DNA of 30,918 nucleotides from Candidatus Cloacimonadota bacterium (GTDB lineage Bacteria > Cloacimonadota > Cloacimonadia > Cloacimonadales > TCS61). The translations under genes and the position numbers were made by a program. The stretch covers positions 1 to 30,918 of the forward strand of contig JASUTE010000022.1 in the NCBI GenBank assembly GCA_030445745.1, read 5' to 3'. Below, piece by piece: positions 7,839-17,065 of this stretch. Under the pieces are notes generated by a model, which made no database searches, was not told the DNA's origin, and was given only the letters and a program-made list of their open reading frames with translations. The first letter of the stretch is position 1; every line of letters starts with the position of its first letter.

Positions 7839-10800
7839 ATGAAAAAATATATCTTGTTAATAACAACGGTAATATTGACCCTGAATTTAGCTGCAAAGGT
7901 CTTTTTACCTGACTATTCATTGTCTGGTTATGTGCCAGTGAAACAGAATCAATTGGATGTTTACAAAACAAGCAATAAATATAAGTTATATCAAGATAAA
8001 ACCAATTTTTTGCCAGGTTTTGAAGTTTATACCTTGCGCGAGATTGATTACGATAAGGGTGTGGTGAAATTAACAGCCAAATATGGTAATAAATACCAGC
8101 TGTATCCCGAGGTATATATTGATTTGGATGACTATTTGGAAATGGATTTTAAGACTACCTACCACGATCTACTTTACAACAAAAGTTTGGAACTTTTAGA
8201 AGAAGAAGATCGCACTTCTGGAGAGGGGATTATTAAGGATATCGTAATAAAAATGCCAAAAATAGCCAAGCAATCGCGCACTGTTCGCAGGATTTTTGGT
8301 GGTGATAAAGCCGGTAGCCTTAGTTTGGATGGTAATCAAAAAATAACCTTTGCCGGTAGTAGCACTACGCGTGAGAATGCTGAACAAACTGAAGATAACC
8401 AGCGCAGTGATTTTAATTTAGAGATGCGCCAGGAGATGAACTTACGCCTGCGCGGTACCATTGGGGAAAAAATTCATGTGGATGTAAACCATTCTTCTGG
8501 TGGTGAAGATGATTTTTTTTCCGAACCCAGCGAAATAAAAATTCGTTATGAAGGTTTCGAAGATGAAGTGGTTAAATCGGTAGAATTGGGAAATATTTCC
8601 TTAGCTCTGCAGGGTTCCAATTTTATCAGTTATTCTATTTCTTCCGAAGGCCTTTTTGGGGTAAAATCGGATATGGAATTTGGCGATTTGAAATTAACTT
8701 CGATTATTGGTAAAGATGAGGCCCAAAAAAGTACGCAGAAATACACAGGCACTTCTCAAGCAGATTCTACAGTAATAGAGAGCAGGAATTTTGTTAATTA
8801 TTCCCACTATTTTATTGCCGATCCCTATAACTTGTTTGCTTTTTACAATAGCGAAGATCCTAATGCTGATCAATACCCTGATGGCTGGATAGACAATGCT
8901 ATTAAGGTAGATGAACAGGGTGCTTGGCTGGTGCCTGCCGGTGTGCCGGGAATGGGACAAAATCTGCTTCCTAAAGATGGTACGGACGTAAATGTTTATT
9001 TGGATAATGATAACGCAAACGATAATATCACTGCTATAGAAGGTACTGCTGTAAACGAAGACGGAACTTTTTATTTTGATCAGTTAATTGAGGGACGCGA
9101 CTACACTGTTAATTACGATACGGGGCTTATTACTTTTAGCGTTACTATAAATCAGCGTTATAGCATAGGGATAACCTATACTCGTAACGATGGTACAATG
9201 GTTCCGACCCCTAGTGGCGATGGATTGAAAGTAAAATTGATAAAAGAGAAAAACCAGGATGTAAATAGCCCCTATTGGAATCAACAGGTGCGTAATATTT
9301 ATGATTTGGGTATGCAGAATATTAAAAACGAAGGTTTCGACCTGAATGTTTTCAATTACAATGAAAATGACAATACTAGGAATTATGATGTGCCATCTGA
9401 TGTGCCTTTAAATGATGCAGAAATAGTAACTTACAACGATTATTTGCGACTTGACAGCAACGGCGATGGTGTGGTTAATGGTGATGATGCCACAGTTAAT
9501 TTGCAATCCGGTTATATTATTTTCCCATTTCTAAAACCGTTTGCGCCTTTGGGCGATGCAATAATCTACGAAGAAGAAGTGGTAAACTACGATGAATTCA
9601 AGATGAATATTGCTGTAAAAGGGCAGGTGGGAAGGGACCAAATATCTCTGGGACAGATGAATATCTTGCCAGGCAGTGTAGTAGTAAAATTAACAGAACC
9701 TGTTAATAAAACCTTGAAAGAAAACGTTGATTACATAGTCGATTATGACTTCGGTACGGTTACCCTGCTGTCTCCAGAAGCAAAAGATCCCAATGCTAAA
9801 ATCGAGATTGACTATCAATTTAAACCGCTTTTTGCTGTGGAAAGCAAGACTATTATGGGGGTACGAGCAGATTGGGAATTTAATCCCAACCTTAAATTAG
9901 GTGGTACTTTTATTTATCACTCGGAAAAGGTTTCAGATGACCGTCCCAAAATTGGTAATGAAAACTTTAGTATTATCTTAGCAGATCTGGATGGGAGAGC
10001 TGAATACGAAACTCCCTTCTTAACAAAATTAATTGATTGGTTCCCACTTATTAAAACTGATGCAGAATCGAAGGTAACTTTAAATGGCGAAGTTGCCATG
10101 AGTATTCCCAATATTTATGGGAATCCTGACCAAGACAACATCAATGAGGCTTATATAGATGATATGGAATCGATTTTGGACAATTATCCGCTAGGTATCA
10201 CTAGAAGAGCATGGGTGCGAGGAAGTAAACCATTCAACTACAACCTGCCGCGCGCAGACATAAATTGGTATAATCCTACCAATATTTATGCTCGCGATGT
10301 GTATGATCCCAATTCCCTTTCGGAAGATGAGGAAGATGAAAAAATCTCGGTTCTTACCTGTAAATTAGATCCACCAGATGTGGGTAACCCGGGTTTGGAT
10401 AATAAATATTGGGGTGGTTTGATGAAATATTTGGGTAATCAGTTGGATTTTTCCGATAAAAAATATATCGAAGTGCTGGTAAAAGTTGATAGTATTGCTG
10501 GTTCCCAGCCACCTGTTACCATGCATGTGGATTTGGGAGATATAAACGAGGATTTTTATACAGAATTTGGCGGCGAAGGGAAGCTAAACACCGAAGATGG
10601 GGTAACAGGCCGACCCAAAGATGGTATTTTAGATTACGATGAAGATGTGGGGTTAGACGGAATACCAAATGGCGAAGCTGGTGATGACCCCAATGACAAT
10701 TTTGATAATAATAAAGATGGGAACGGCGATTATCCACATATTAATGGTTCAGAAAATAACAGCTTATTAGATACCGAGGATTTGGATGGAAATGGTTCTT

Positions 10801-13800
10801 TGAACATGGCAGATATCTATTTTGAATATAGCTTAAGTTTGAAAGATTCACTCTATTTGCAAAGTGAATATAAAGGTTGGCGCTTATACCGAATTCCATT
10901 GCAAGATGAAGACAACTATTCCATTGTGAGCAATGACGTAGGAATAGAGCCAAATTATAAAAAGATTAGCTATGCTCGAATTTGGTTTGAGGTAGAGGAA
11001 CTTTCCCGAGTACGTATTGTAAATTTAGATTTAGTTGGGAATAAATGGGAAGAAGGTTTCATTAAAGATGAAGATGATAATATCATTAGCGTAGAGGAGT
11101 TACAGAACAACAGTGAAAAAATGTTGGTTGGAATAGTGGACAACCAAAGAAGTCCGCATTACCAGCCAGCTCCAGGTAGTGTGATAAAAAAGAATGGTGA
11201 AAAAACACTGGAACAATCTCTTTATATCGATTATGAAAATTTACAACCTGGGCATCATGGATTGGCTCATCAAAAATTTCGAGAATCTACTAATCTACTA
11301 AGTTATAATAAAATAAAATTCTGGATATATCCAGAAGCAGCCCAGAACCAGATCATAGAAGATGATTCTTTAACCCACGATCTAATTATTCGTATCGGTG
11401 CTGATTCTTTAAACTATTACGAGGTGAGAAAATCATTCACAGCGCGTGAGTATTTAGCAGAAATGAATAAATCAGGTTGGATGAACCTGGAGATAGATTT
11501 TTCTGACCTTACCAAGATTAAATCCCCATCCCAACAAGATTCTTTAATAACAGAAAACAATTTTGTATATTACTACAAAGATGGAATTCGTTATGGAATG
11601 AAACGGGAACCTACCCTTTCGGTTATCAAAGAGCTTGCTGTAGGAATTCAACAGAATACAGAAGCAACTGAGAGTTTCAGTGGGCGTATCTATTTTGATG
11701 ATATTCGGGTGGCAGATCCCTATGAGGAGATCGGTTTTGCTAGCCAAGCTTCCTTACATACCACACTGGCAGATTTTTCTACATTGGATGTAGATTTGAA
11801 TTGGAAAACCCAAAACTTTCAGAACAATGCTAGCAGAAGACGTAATGTTTCCAATTCTAGCGAAACTATAAGTTTAAATATCACTAATAAATATTTCTTA
11901 GATAAATTTTTTCCAGCAGATTGGGGGCTTAGCATGCCGCTTACACTTAGTCGCAATCAATCTTTGGGTACTCCACGTTTTAAGGCAAATTCAGATATCT
12001 TACGCGAAGATTTGAATAAAAAGGAAAAGGAGCAGGAGAAAGACAAATCACTTATCTACAATGCTAATGTAACTTTTCGGCAAAATAAAACCCCGCGCAG
12101 TAAGATTTTAGCATATACTTTAAAAAATACTTCTGTTAGCGGGAATGTCCAAAAAAAACAGATTACCAGTCCTACTACGGCCGATACCACCACCACTTAT
12201 CGTCTTAGCCACAATTACGATCTTTCACTTCCTAAAGATGCACTAGATCTTAAATTGTGGGGTGATTATAAATTCTACTTCGCTCCTAATAAACTAGAAA
12301 ATTCATTAACTTACAACAACACTATTCCCAAGCGCTGGATGTGGGATACAACTTCCGATACTTTAAGCTATTGGAAACCCAGACCACAAACAGTAGAAAC
12401 CAAAACTTTAGAAACAGAAACATTTATTAAATATGATATTTTTTCGGATATAGCAGCTTCTTACGAGCTTAATACAACTCGAGATTTGATGCGTGAGAAT
12501 ACAAAAATTTCCTACATTGGCCAAGAGAAGGAAAGAACTCAAGTGATCGGATTGGACTACAATCCAGGATATTTCGACAAAATATTTACCTTAAGTTCTA
12601 CAGCTGATGTTACCTATCGAGAACAGCACAAAAAGATTTCACAGTCCAGTGAAGAAGAGGAAGAACAATACATTTATGAAGGTAGTGTCAATCGTTCTCT
12701 GGGTGGTAGCTTTACCTTGAAGAATAAACAAATTTTCAGCAGCTGGGCTTCCAAACTGGCTAAAACGGAAAACAAGCAAAATACAATTCCCCCCGAAGAT
12801 CGTTCCGCTACTTCCCAGCAAACCCAACCCGATACTTCTGGCTTACCAAGCCAAGAAAGAGGTCAGACAGCGCAACAGCAACAGGAGAATTATTTACCAA
12901 CAACAACCGGAACAGGTGCAGAAAATACAGATGAGCAAACACCAGCTGAGCAAACTGAATCTGGTAAAACTTCTCAAACACCAGCTGATACAACCAAGGC
13001 ACAACCACCTGAAACTGAAGAAAAAACAGGCAATCGAATATTTTACCATGTCATTTCCTACTTAGCACGCATAGATAATTTTAGATTTAATTATGATAAT
13101 AATTACAAAACAGATTACGAAAATAGAGAAGAGCGCCCTGACTTTGTTTACCAATTAGGTTTGCCGCATATTCTGCCAGATGAAGAAATAAAAGTAAAAA
13201 CCAATAACGACCGTTTTAATGTTTCGACTGGTTTGCTGGTATTGAATAATTTATCTACTACTTGGAATTTTTCCCATGAAATAAACAGAACTTTTGGTAA
13301 TACAGATAAAAAAACTATTAAAACTATTTTCCCCGATGTGAGTGTTACTCTTTCCGAATTTGAAAAGATAATCAAGGCGGAAAAGATTCTAACCAGCTCT
13401 CGCCTTACCAGCAGTTACACTGTTTCCAAAACTCAATCAGGAGATTTCAATTGGGAACAGCCACAAACAGAACAAACACAGCTGAATATGCGACCCCTGA
13501 TTTCCTGGAATGGAAACTGGGCAAACAATATAACCAGTAACCTGGCGTTAAATTATTCCGAAACGGAAAATCTTACTCATTACGAGACATATAATATCGT
13601 GCAAAATGAAACCAGGCAATCGCTTTCCAGTAATTTGGAATATACATTTTCTGCAGAAAGTGGGATAAAATTACCGTTGTTAGGGAAATTACGCTTTAAA
13701 AATGAATTTACAGCAGATCTCGATTTTAGTTTGGAAAAAACTTACAAAACCACCAAGGGTAATAACAAGACTAACATCGATACTGATAAGATCTCTTATT

Positions 13801-13943
13801 CGCTTACTCCAGGCGGTACTTATCGTTTCAGTAAGAATATCCACGGTGGTTTAGATATTCGCTACGATTGGAGTCATGACCAGAAAAAAGACCTGCTAAT
13901 TAAGACCTTTGAATTGAGTTTGTGGGTTGAAATATTATTCTAA
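7839..13943 (+). CDS. sprA: SprA/Sov-like giant outer-membrane protein, type IX secretion translocon
   Basis: About 2034 residues. The start is ATG 7839 (a TTG precedes it in frame); residues 1-20 (MKKYILLITTVILTLNLAAK) form a signal peptide. SprA hallmarks are present: LRGTIGEKIHVDVNHSS and repeated beta-barrel segments in the first 300 residues, the central ILADLDGRAEYETPFLT followed by NEAYIDDMES near residue 770, acidic Asp/Asn-rich loops (DSNGDGVVNGDD, DTEDLDGNGSLNMADIYFEY) and GRIYFDDIRVADP near 1285. In Bacteroidota, SprA is the 36-strand outer-membrane channel through which T9SS cargo leaves. It is somewhat shorter than the roughly 2400 residues usual there. Residues about 1645-1730 are a Gln/Pro/Thr-rich low-complexity insert. 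It fits with the two sorting-domain proteins in the window. It follows coaX by 10 bases. Confidence 0.88.
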   Translation: MKKYILLITTVILTLNLAAKVFLPDYSLSGYVPVKQNQLDVYKTSNKYKLYQDKTNFLPGFEVYTLREIDYDKGVVKLTAKYGNKYQLYPEVYIDLDDYLEMDFKTTYHDLLYNKSLELLEEEDRTSGEGIIKDIVIKMPKIAKQSRTVRRIFGGDKAGSLSLDGNQKITFAGSSTTRENAEQTEDNQRSDFNLEMRQEMNLRLRGTIGEKIHVDVNHSSGGEDDFFSEPSEIKIRYEGFEDEVVKSVELGNISLALQGSNFISYSISSEGLFGVKSDMEFGDLKLTSIIGKDEAQKSTQKYTGTSQADSTVIESRNFVNYSHYFIADPYNLFAFYNSEDPNADQYPDGWIDNAIKVDEQGAWLVPAGVPGMGQNLLPKDGTDVNVYLDNDNANDNITAIEGTAVNEDGTFYFDQLIEGRDYTVNYDTGLITFSVTINQRYSIGITYTRNDGTMVPTPSGDGLKVKLIKEKNQDVNSPYWNQQVRNIYDLGMQNIKNEGFDLNVFNYNENDNTRNYDVPSDVPLNDAEIVTYNDYLRLDSNGDGVVNGDDATVNLQSGYIIFPFLKPFAPLGDAIIYEEEVVNYDEFKMNIAVKGQVGRDQISLGQMNILPGSVVVKLTEPVNKTLKENVDYIVDYDFGTVTLLSPEAKDPNAKIEIDYQFKPLFAVESKTIMGVRADWEFNPNLKLGGTFIYHSEKVSDDRPKIGNENFSIILADLDGRAEYETPFLTKLIDWFPLIKTDAESKVTLNGEVAMSIPNIYGNPDQDNINEAYIDDMESILDNYPLGITRRAWVRGSKPFNYNLPRADINWYNPTNIYARDVYDPNSLSEDEEDEKISVLTCKLDPPDVGNPGLDNKYWGGLMKYLGNQLDFSDKKYIEVLVKVDSIAGSQPPVTMHVDLGDINEDFYTEFGGEGKLNTEDGVTGRPKDGILDYDEDVGLDGIPNGEAGDDPNDNFDNNKDGNGDYPHINGSENNSLLDTEDLDGNGSLNMADIYFEYSLSLKDSLYLQSEYKGWRLYRIPLQDEDNYSIVSNDVGIEPNYKKISYARIWFEVEELSRVRIVNLDLVGNKWEEGFIKDEDDNIISVEELQNNSEKMLVGIVDNQRSPHYQPAPGSVIKKNGEKTLEQSLYIDYENLQPGHHGLAHQKFRESTNLLSYNKIKFWIYPEAAQNQIIEDDSLTHDLIIRIGADSLNYYEVRKSFTAREYLAEMNKSGWMNLEIDFSDLTKIKSPSQQDSLITENNFVYYYKDGIRYGMKREPTLSVIKELAVGIQQNTEATESFSGRIYFDDIRVADPYEEIGFASQASLHTTLADFSTLDVDLNWKTQNFQNNASRRRNVSNSSETISLNITNKYFLDKFFPADWGLSMPLTLSRNQSLGTPRFKANSDILREDLNKKEKEQEKDKSLIYNANVTFRQNKTPRSKILAYTLKNTSVSGNVQKKQITSPTTADTTTTYRLSHNYDLSLPKDALDLKLWGDYKFYFAPNKLENSLTYNNTIPKRWMWDTTSDTLSYWKPRPQTVETKTLETETFIKYDIFSDIAASYELNTTRDLMRENTKISYIGQEKERTQVIGLDYNPGYFDKIFTLSSTADVTYREQHKKISQSSEEEEEQYIYEGSVNRSLGGSFTLKNKQIFSSWASKLAKTENKQNTIPPEDRSATSQQTQPDTSGLPSQERGQTAQQQQENYLPTTTGTGAENTDEQTPAEQTESGKTSQTPADTTKAQPPETEEKTGNRIFYHVISYLARIDNFRFNYDNNYKTDYENREERPDFVYQLGLPHILPDEEIKVKTNNDRFNVSTGLLVLNNLSTTWNFSHEINRTFGNTDKKTIKTIFPDVSVTLSEFEKIIKAEKILTSSRLTSSYTVSKTQSGDFNWEQPQTEQTQLNMRPLISWNGNWANNITSNLALNYSETENLTHYETYNIVQNETRQSLSSNLEYTFSAESGIKLPLLGKLRFKNEFTADLDFSLEKTYKTTKGNNKTNIDTDKISYSLTPGGTYRFSKNIHGGLDIRYDWSHDQKKDLLIKTFELSLWVEILF

Positions 13944-13954
13944 ACTGGTTTTTC

Positions 13955-13983
13955 TTGACATTATCTTCATCTGACAGAGTTTC
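13955..13983 (+). promoter_or_regulatory. Candidate promoter of the MCE operon
   Basis: TTGACA (13955-13960) is followed, 19 bases after its TTG, by GAGTTTC (13977-13983), resembling the TTG / TAnnTTTG arrangement of the Bacteroidota group. A transcript starting near 13990 would leave room for the AAGGAG site (13996-14001) of the MCE gene. No good sigma-70 -10 is present. Confidence 0.4.
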
Positions 13984-14006
13984 TTAAACTAATCTAAGGA
14001 GAAAAA

Positions 14007-14936
14007 ATGGTAACAAAGGCGCAGAAATTTAGGTTGGGTATTTTCATTTTTTTCGCTTCCATTTTATTAATAATTTTTTTGGTAATGGTGGCTGGAAATC
14101 AATTTATGCAGCAAAAAGATATTTATTACGTAAATTACCAAGATACTTCTGTGAATGGGTTGCAAATTGGCGGTGCTGTGAAGTATTATGGTCTTGATAT
14201 TGGCCGGGTGGAAGATATCAAGATTTCCAAGGAAGATATCAATAATGTAATTGTGAAAATAAGTATTAAAGAAGGAACTCCCATAAAATCTGATATGAAA
14301 GCTCAATTAATCGCAGTGGGCATAACCGGGCTGAAACAAATTGAATTAATAGGTGGTACCAACCAAGCCGAGACCTTAGAACCGGGTGATTTCATAAAAC
14401 CAGGTAAATCTACCTTAGATAATATTACTGGGAAAGCAGAAATAGTAGCTGCGAAATTGGAATTAGTTTTAACAAATTTGGCTAAAATGACTAATGAGGA
14501 GAACCGCATTAAACTTTCGCGAATACTTACCAATACAGATAGCCTTATTCATCAAAATAGACAATCTTTTACAAACATGATGACCAATTTAGATTCTACT
14601 AGTTTATATCTAGCTAAATTCATGAAAAATTCCAATCTAGCGATGGATAAATTCAATACTCTATTGCGTTCACCTGAGTTACAGAATATTCTTGATAATA
14701 TCAGCAAGACCTCCAGCGATATTGCTCAGGCTGATTTAAAGAAAATTATGAACGATCTAAATGAGGCAATTTACAATGCCAATGAGGCTTTTTTGCATAT
14801 CGACCTAACTGTATTGAAAGGGAGAGACGATCTGTTAAATAGCTTAAATATACTAAAAGAAACTATAGATAATCTTAATGATTTTTCCAGACAGATAAGT
14901 GAAGATCCAACTTTGCTAATTAGGCCAAAAAAATAG
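14007..14936 (+). CDS. mlaD: MCE-domain periplasmic lipid-binding protein (MlaD-like)
   Basis: A 309-residue protein anchored by one N-terminal membrane helix (LGIFIFFASILLIIFLVMVAG, residues 10-30), with an MCE domain at about 38-120: YYVNYQDTSVNGLQIGGAVKY, then GLDIGRVEDIKIS, then the characteristic IAVGITGLKQIELIGG. The C-terminal 180 residues are helical and coiled-coil-like, as in MlaD homologues where helices line a central lipid channel. MCE proteins form hexamers that pass phospholipids between the inner and outer membranes. It is the first gene of a four-gene unit with the auxiliary lipoprotein (9-base gap), permease and ATPase. The ribosome binding site is AAGGAG. Confidence 0.93.
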   Translation: MVTKAQKFRLGIFIFFASILLIIFLVMVAGNQFMQQKDIYYVNYQDTSVNGLQIGGAVKYYGLDIGRVEDIKISKEDINNVIVKISIKEGTPIKSDMKAQLIAVGITGLKQIELIGGTNQAETLEPGDFIKPGKSTLDNITGKAEIVAAKLELVLTNLAKMTNEENRIKLSRILTNTDSLIHQNRQSFTNMMTNLDSTSLYLAKFMKNSNLAMDKFNTLLRSPELQNILDNISKTSSDIAQADLKKIMNDLNEAIYNANEAFLHIDLTVLKGRDDLLNSLNILKETIDNLNDFSRQISEDPTLLIRPKK

Positions 14937-14945
14937 GGGAATCTA

Positions 14946-17063
14946 ATGAAAAAAATGTTAATATTACTTATGCTAACTTTAGTCTTGCTAACTGGGTGTT
15001 TTTCTAGTCCTATTATAAACAATAATTACTATATTTTGGAATATTATCAACATTCCGAAAAACCAGAACTAAAACAAGATAAACCTATTAAAGCTACGGT
15101 GATGGTACCAAATGCCAATATTTCACAAACATATAATCGTAAAAAAATTGTGCTGCGCCATTTTGGTCCTAAAATCACCTATTCCCAAAATGATTTCTGG
15201 GGCGTGGAATTGGATGAAATAGTACCTTCATTAACAATTCAACGTTTAAAAAACTATAGAATATTTTCACGGATAGACAGAGAATTTCTCAATGAGCGAC
15301 CTCAATACAGTATTCGTATCACCATTAATAATGTAGAATTATATGAATCAGAGTATTTCCAACAAGCACATCTGAATATAGAACTTCAAATAATCGAAAA
15401 TGCAACTGGTGAAATATTAGTACAGCATAGTTCCAATAGAGAAGAGGTAATGTTAGAAAATGATATTGCCACCTTTGTACAGATGATAAACGAGATGATA
15501 CTAGCCGAAATTGATAAGTTTTCTGCCAAAATATTAGATTATTTTAAAGGCGTCCAAGTTCCTATTGAAGGCTTGGTAGAAGAAGCACAAAAAGATTCTT
15601 TACTTTTAGAAGAGGAAATTGCTAAAAGTGGAGGTACTGGACTACTGTTGCTGCCAGCTATTTCTCAAAGTGAAAATGAACCTCAGTTTATTGTAAGGGA
15701 CAAGTATGGATATGAGCAGATTGGAGATATGGGAGTGCCTTTACCATTGCCAGCTGGAGAATATACCATTCTTTATGGTTCGGGTAACCAAAATCAGCTG
15801 ATGGAAAAGAAGAATGTAGAGATAATTCCGCATTACAAAACAATTGTGGAGCCAGAATGGGGATGCTTGGTTGTGGATATTGTGGATGAAAGGCGTAACT
15901 TTGCCAGAGTTCGTTATGAGATATTTGAATTGGAAAGCGGAGAAAGCTATGGCTCCGATTTTCCCGTAGAAGAGGAATTGGGAGAACAGCAAAAATATTG
16001 GATATTGAAACCAGGATGGTACAAAATTACTATAAATAATGAACCCTTTAATACTTATCGTAATTTTGCCACTGTTTATGTGGAAAAGGGACAATTCCAA
16101 AAATTTACCATAGTTGTAGAAAGGGATGACGAGGAGAACCCCACCAATATGATAGGAGCTGGAGTTCTGGAAGAAGATATTTTAGAAACTTCACAACAAG
16201 CCTTAAGCTTTTCGAGTGCGATTCATGGTAACTTCAATATGAATAGCAATAATAGAAATGAAAAAGATGAAATAGAAACCACTATCACCTTCAATACACA
16301 ATTAGATAATCACCTTATTTATGATCAATATCCAATGCACTATAATATGCGTAATATAATAGAAACAGGTATTACTCATAGCAAGGATAATACCTTTAGA
16401 ATTTCTGCTGATGATTTTGATATTAAGAATACATTCGTTTATTATATGGTAAAGAATATTGGTTTTTACGGGCGTGCTGATGCCAATACTCATTTTTTTG
16501 AGGAAAAATACTATGCTTCCGATATTTTTAACTACAAAAAGATAGATGAAAATGGACAACTAGTGGAAATGGGGCAAAATGTTGAGGAAGTAGTGATTAA
16601 AGATAGGTTTTATCCTATAACCTTGAAAGAGGGACTTGGTTTAAACTGGCGATTATTAAATCAACCAAAAGCTCAGATTAATTTAAGAACCGGTTTTGGG
16701 ATGCGACAGGAATTTAACAAAGAAGTATATAGTTTAACGGGCACAGAAGTTGAAAATAATGTTGAATACAAGATTTTTTCCAGAGTAGAAGATGTATATA
16801 AAAATGGAACAGAGATTTCTTTAGTAGCTAATTTTAAATTGCCCTATGATATAACTTACAATACCAATTTCGATTATCTATTGCCGTTCGATAAACATAA
16901 AGATTATTCCATGGAATGGGAAAATCTGTTTAACTTAAAGTTGCTAAAATATGTTTCAATAGATTATCGGCTGAAATTAGAAAACCGTAAACAAGAAAAT
17001 AGCGATACCTATATCTCTACCGATCACAGCCTATTTTTACGTTTGACTTATTTCCTGCGATAA
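14946..17063 (+). CDS. Lipoprotein: PqiC-like ABC-transport auxiliary domain fused to an outer-membrane beta-barrel-like domain
   Basis: 705 residues. The lipobox LLTGC gives lipidated Cys18. Residues about 20-200 resemble the ABC-transport auxiliary lipoprotein family (PF03886, PqiC/YmbA type): NYYILEYY, YRIFSRIDREFL, YSIRITINNVELYE, then strand-helix to EMILAEIDKFSAKILDYF. Residues about 205-415 are beta-rich, PEGA-like modules (LPLPAGEYTILYG; WILKPGWYKITIN). Residues about 430-705 alternate polar and hydrophobic positions with many aromatics, like DUF3078/DUF481 outer-membrane barrels (KNIGFYGRADANTHFFE, GLGLNWRLLNQ, LLKYVSIDYRLKLENR, HSLFLRLTYFLR). PqiC-type lipoproteins are usually only about 190 residues. 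Its place between the MCE gene and the permease points to lipid traffic at the outer membrane. The C-terminal residue is Arg, not the usual Phe/Trp of barrels. Domain names for the middle and end are by eye. Confidence 0.8.
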   Translation: MKKMLILLMLTLVLLTGCFSSPIINNNYYILEYYQHSEKPELKQDKPIKATVMVPNANISQTYNRKKIVLRHFGPKITYSQNDFWGVELDEIVPSLTIQRLKNYRIFSRIDREFLNERPQYSIRITINNVELYESEYFQQAHLNIELQIIENATGEILVQHSSNREEVMLENDIATFVQMINEMILAEIDKFSAKILDYFKGVQVPIEGLVEEAQKDSLLLEEEIAKSGGTGLLLLPAISQSENEPQFIVRDKYGYEQIGDMGVPLPLPAGEYTILYGSGNQNQLMEKKNVEIIPHYKTIVEPEWGCLVVDIVDERRNFARVRYEIFELESGESYGSDFPVEEELGEQQKYWILKPGWYKITINNEPFNTYRNFATVYVEKGQFQKFTIVVERDDEENPTNMIGAGVLEEDILETSQQALSFSSAIHGNFNMNSNNRNEKDEIETTITFNTQLDNHLIYDQYPMHYNMRNIIETGITHSKDNTFRISADDFDIKNTFVYYMVKNIGFYGRADANTHFFEEKYYASDIFNYKKIDENGQLVEMGQNVEEVVIKDRFYPITLKEGLGLNWRLLNQPKAQINLRTGFGMRQEFNKEVYSLTGTEVENNVEYKIFSRVEDVYKNGTEISLVANFKLPYDITYNTNFDYLLPFDKHKDYSMEWENLFNLKLLKYVSIDYRLKLENRKQENSDTYISTDHSLFLRLTYFLR

Positions 17064-17065
17064 AT

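Noticed and set aside
10516-10953. Minus-strand open frames inside sprA
   Set aside because: They lack ribosome binding sites, have low-complexity, His/Leu-rich translations, and lie wholly within a clear coding region.
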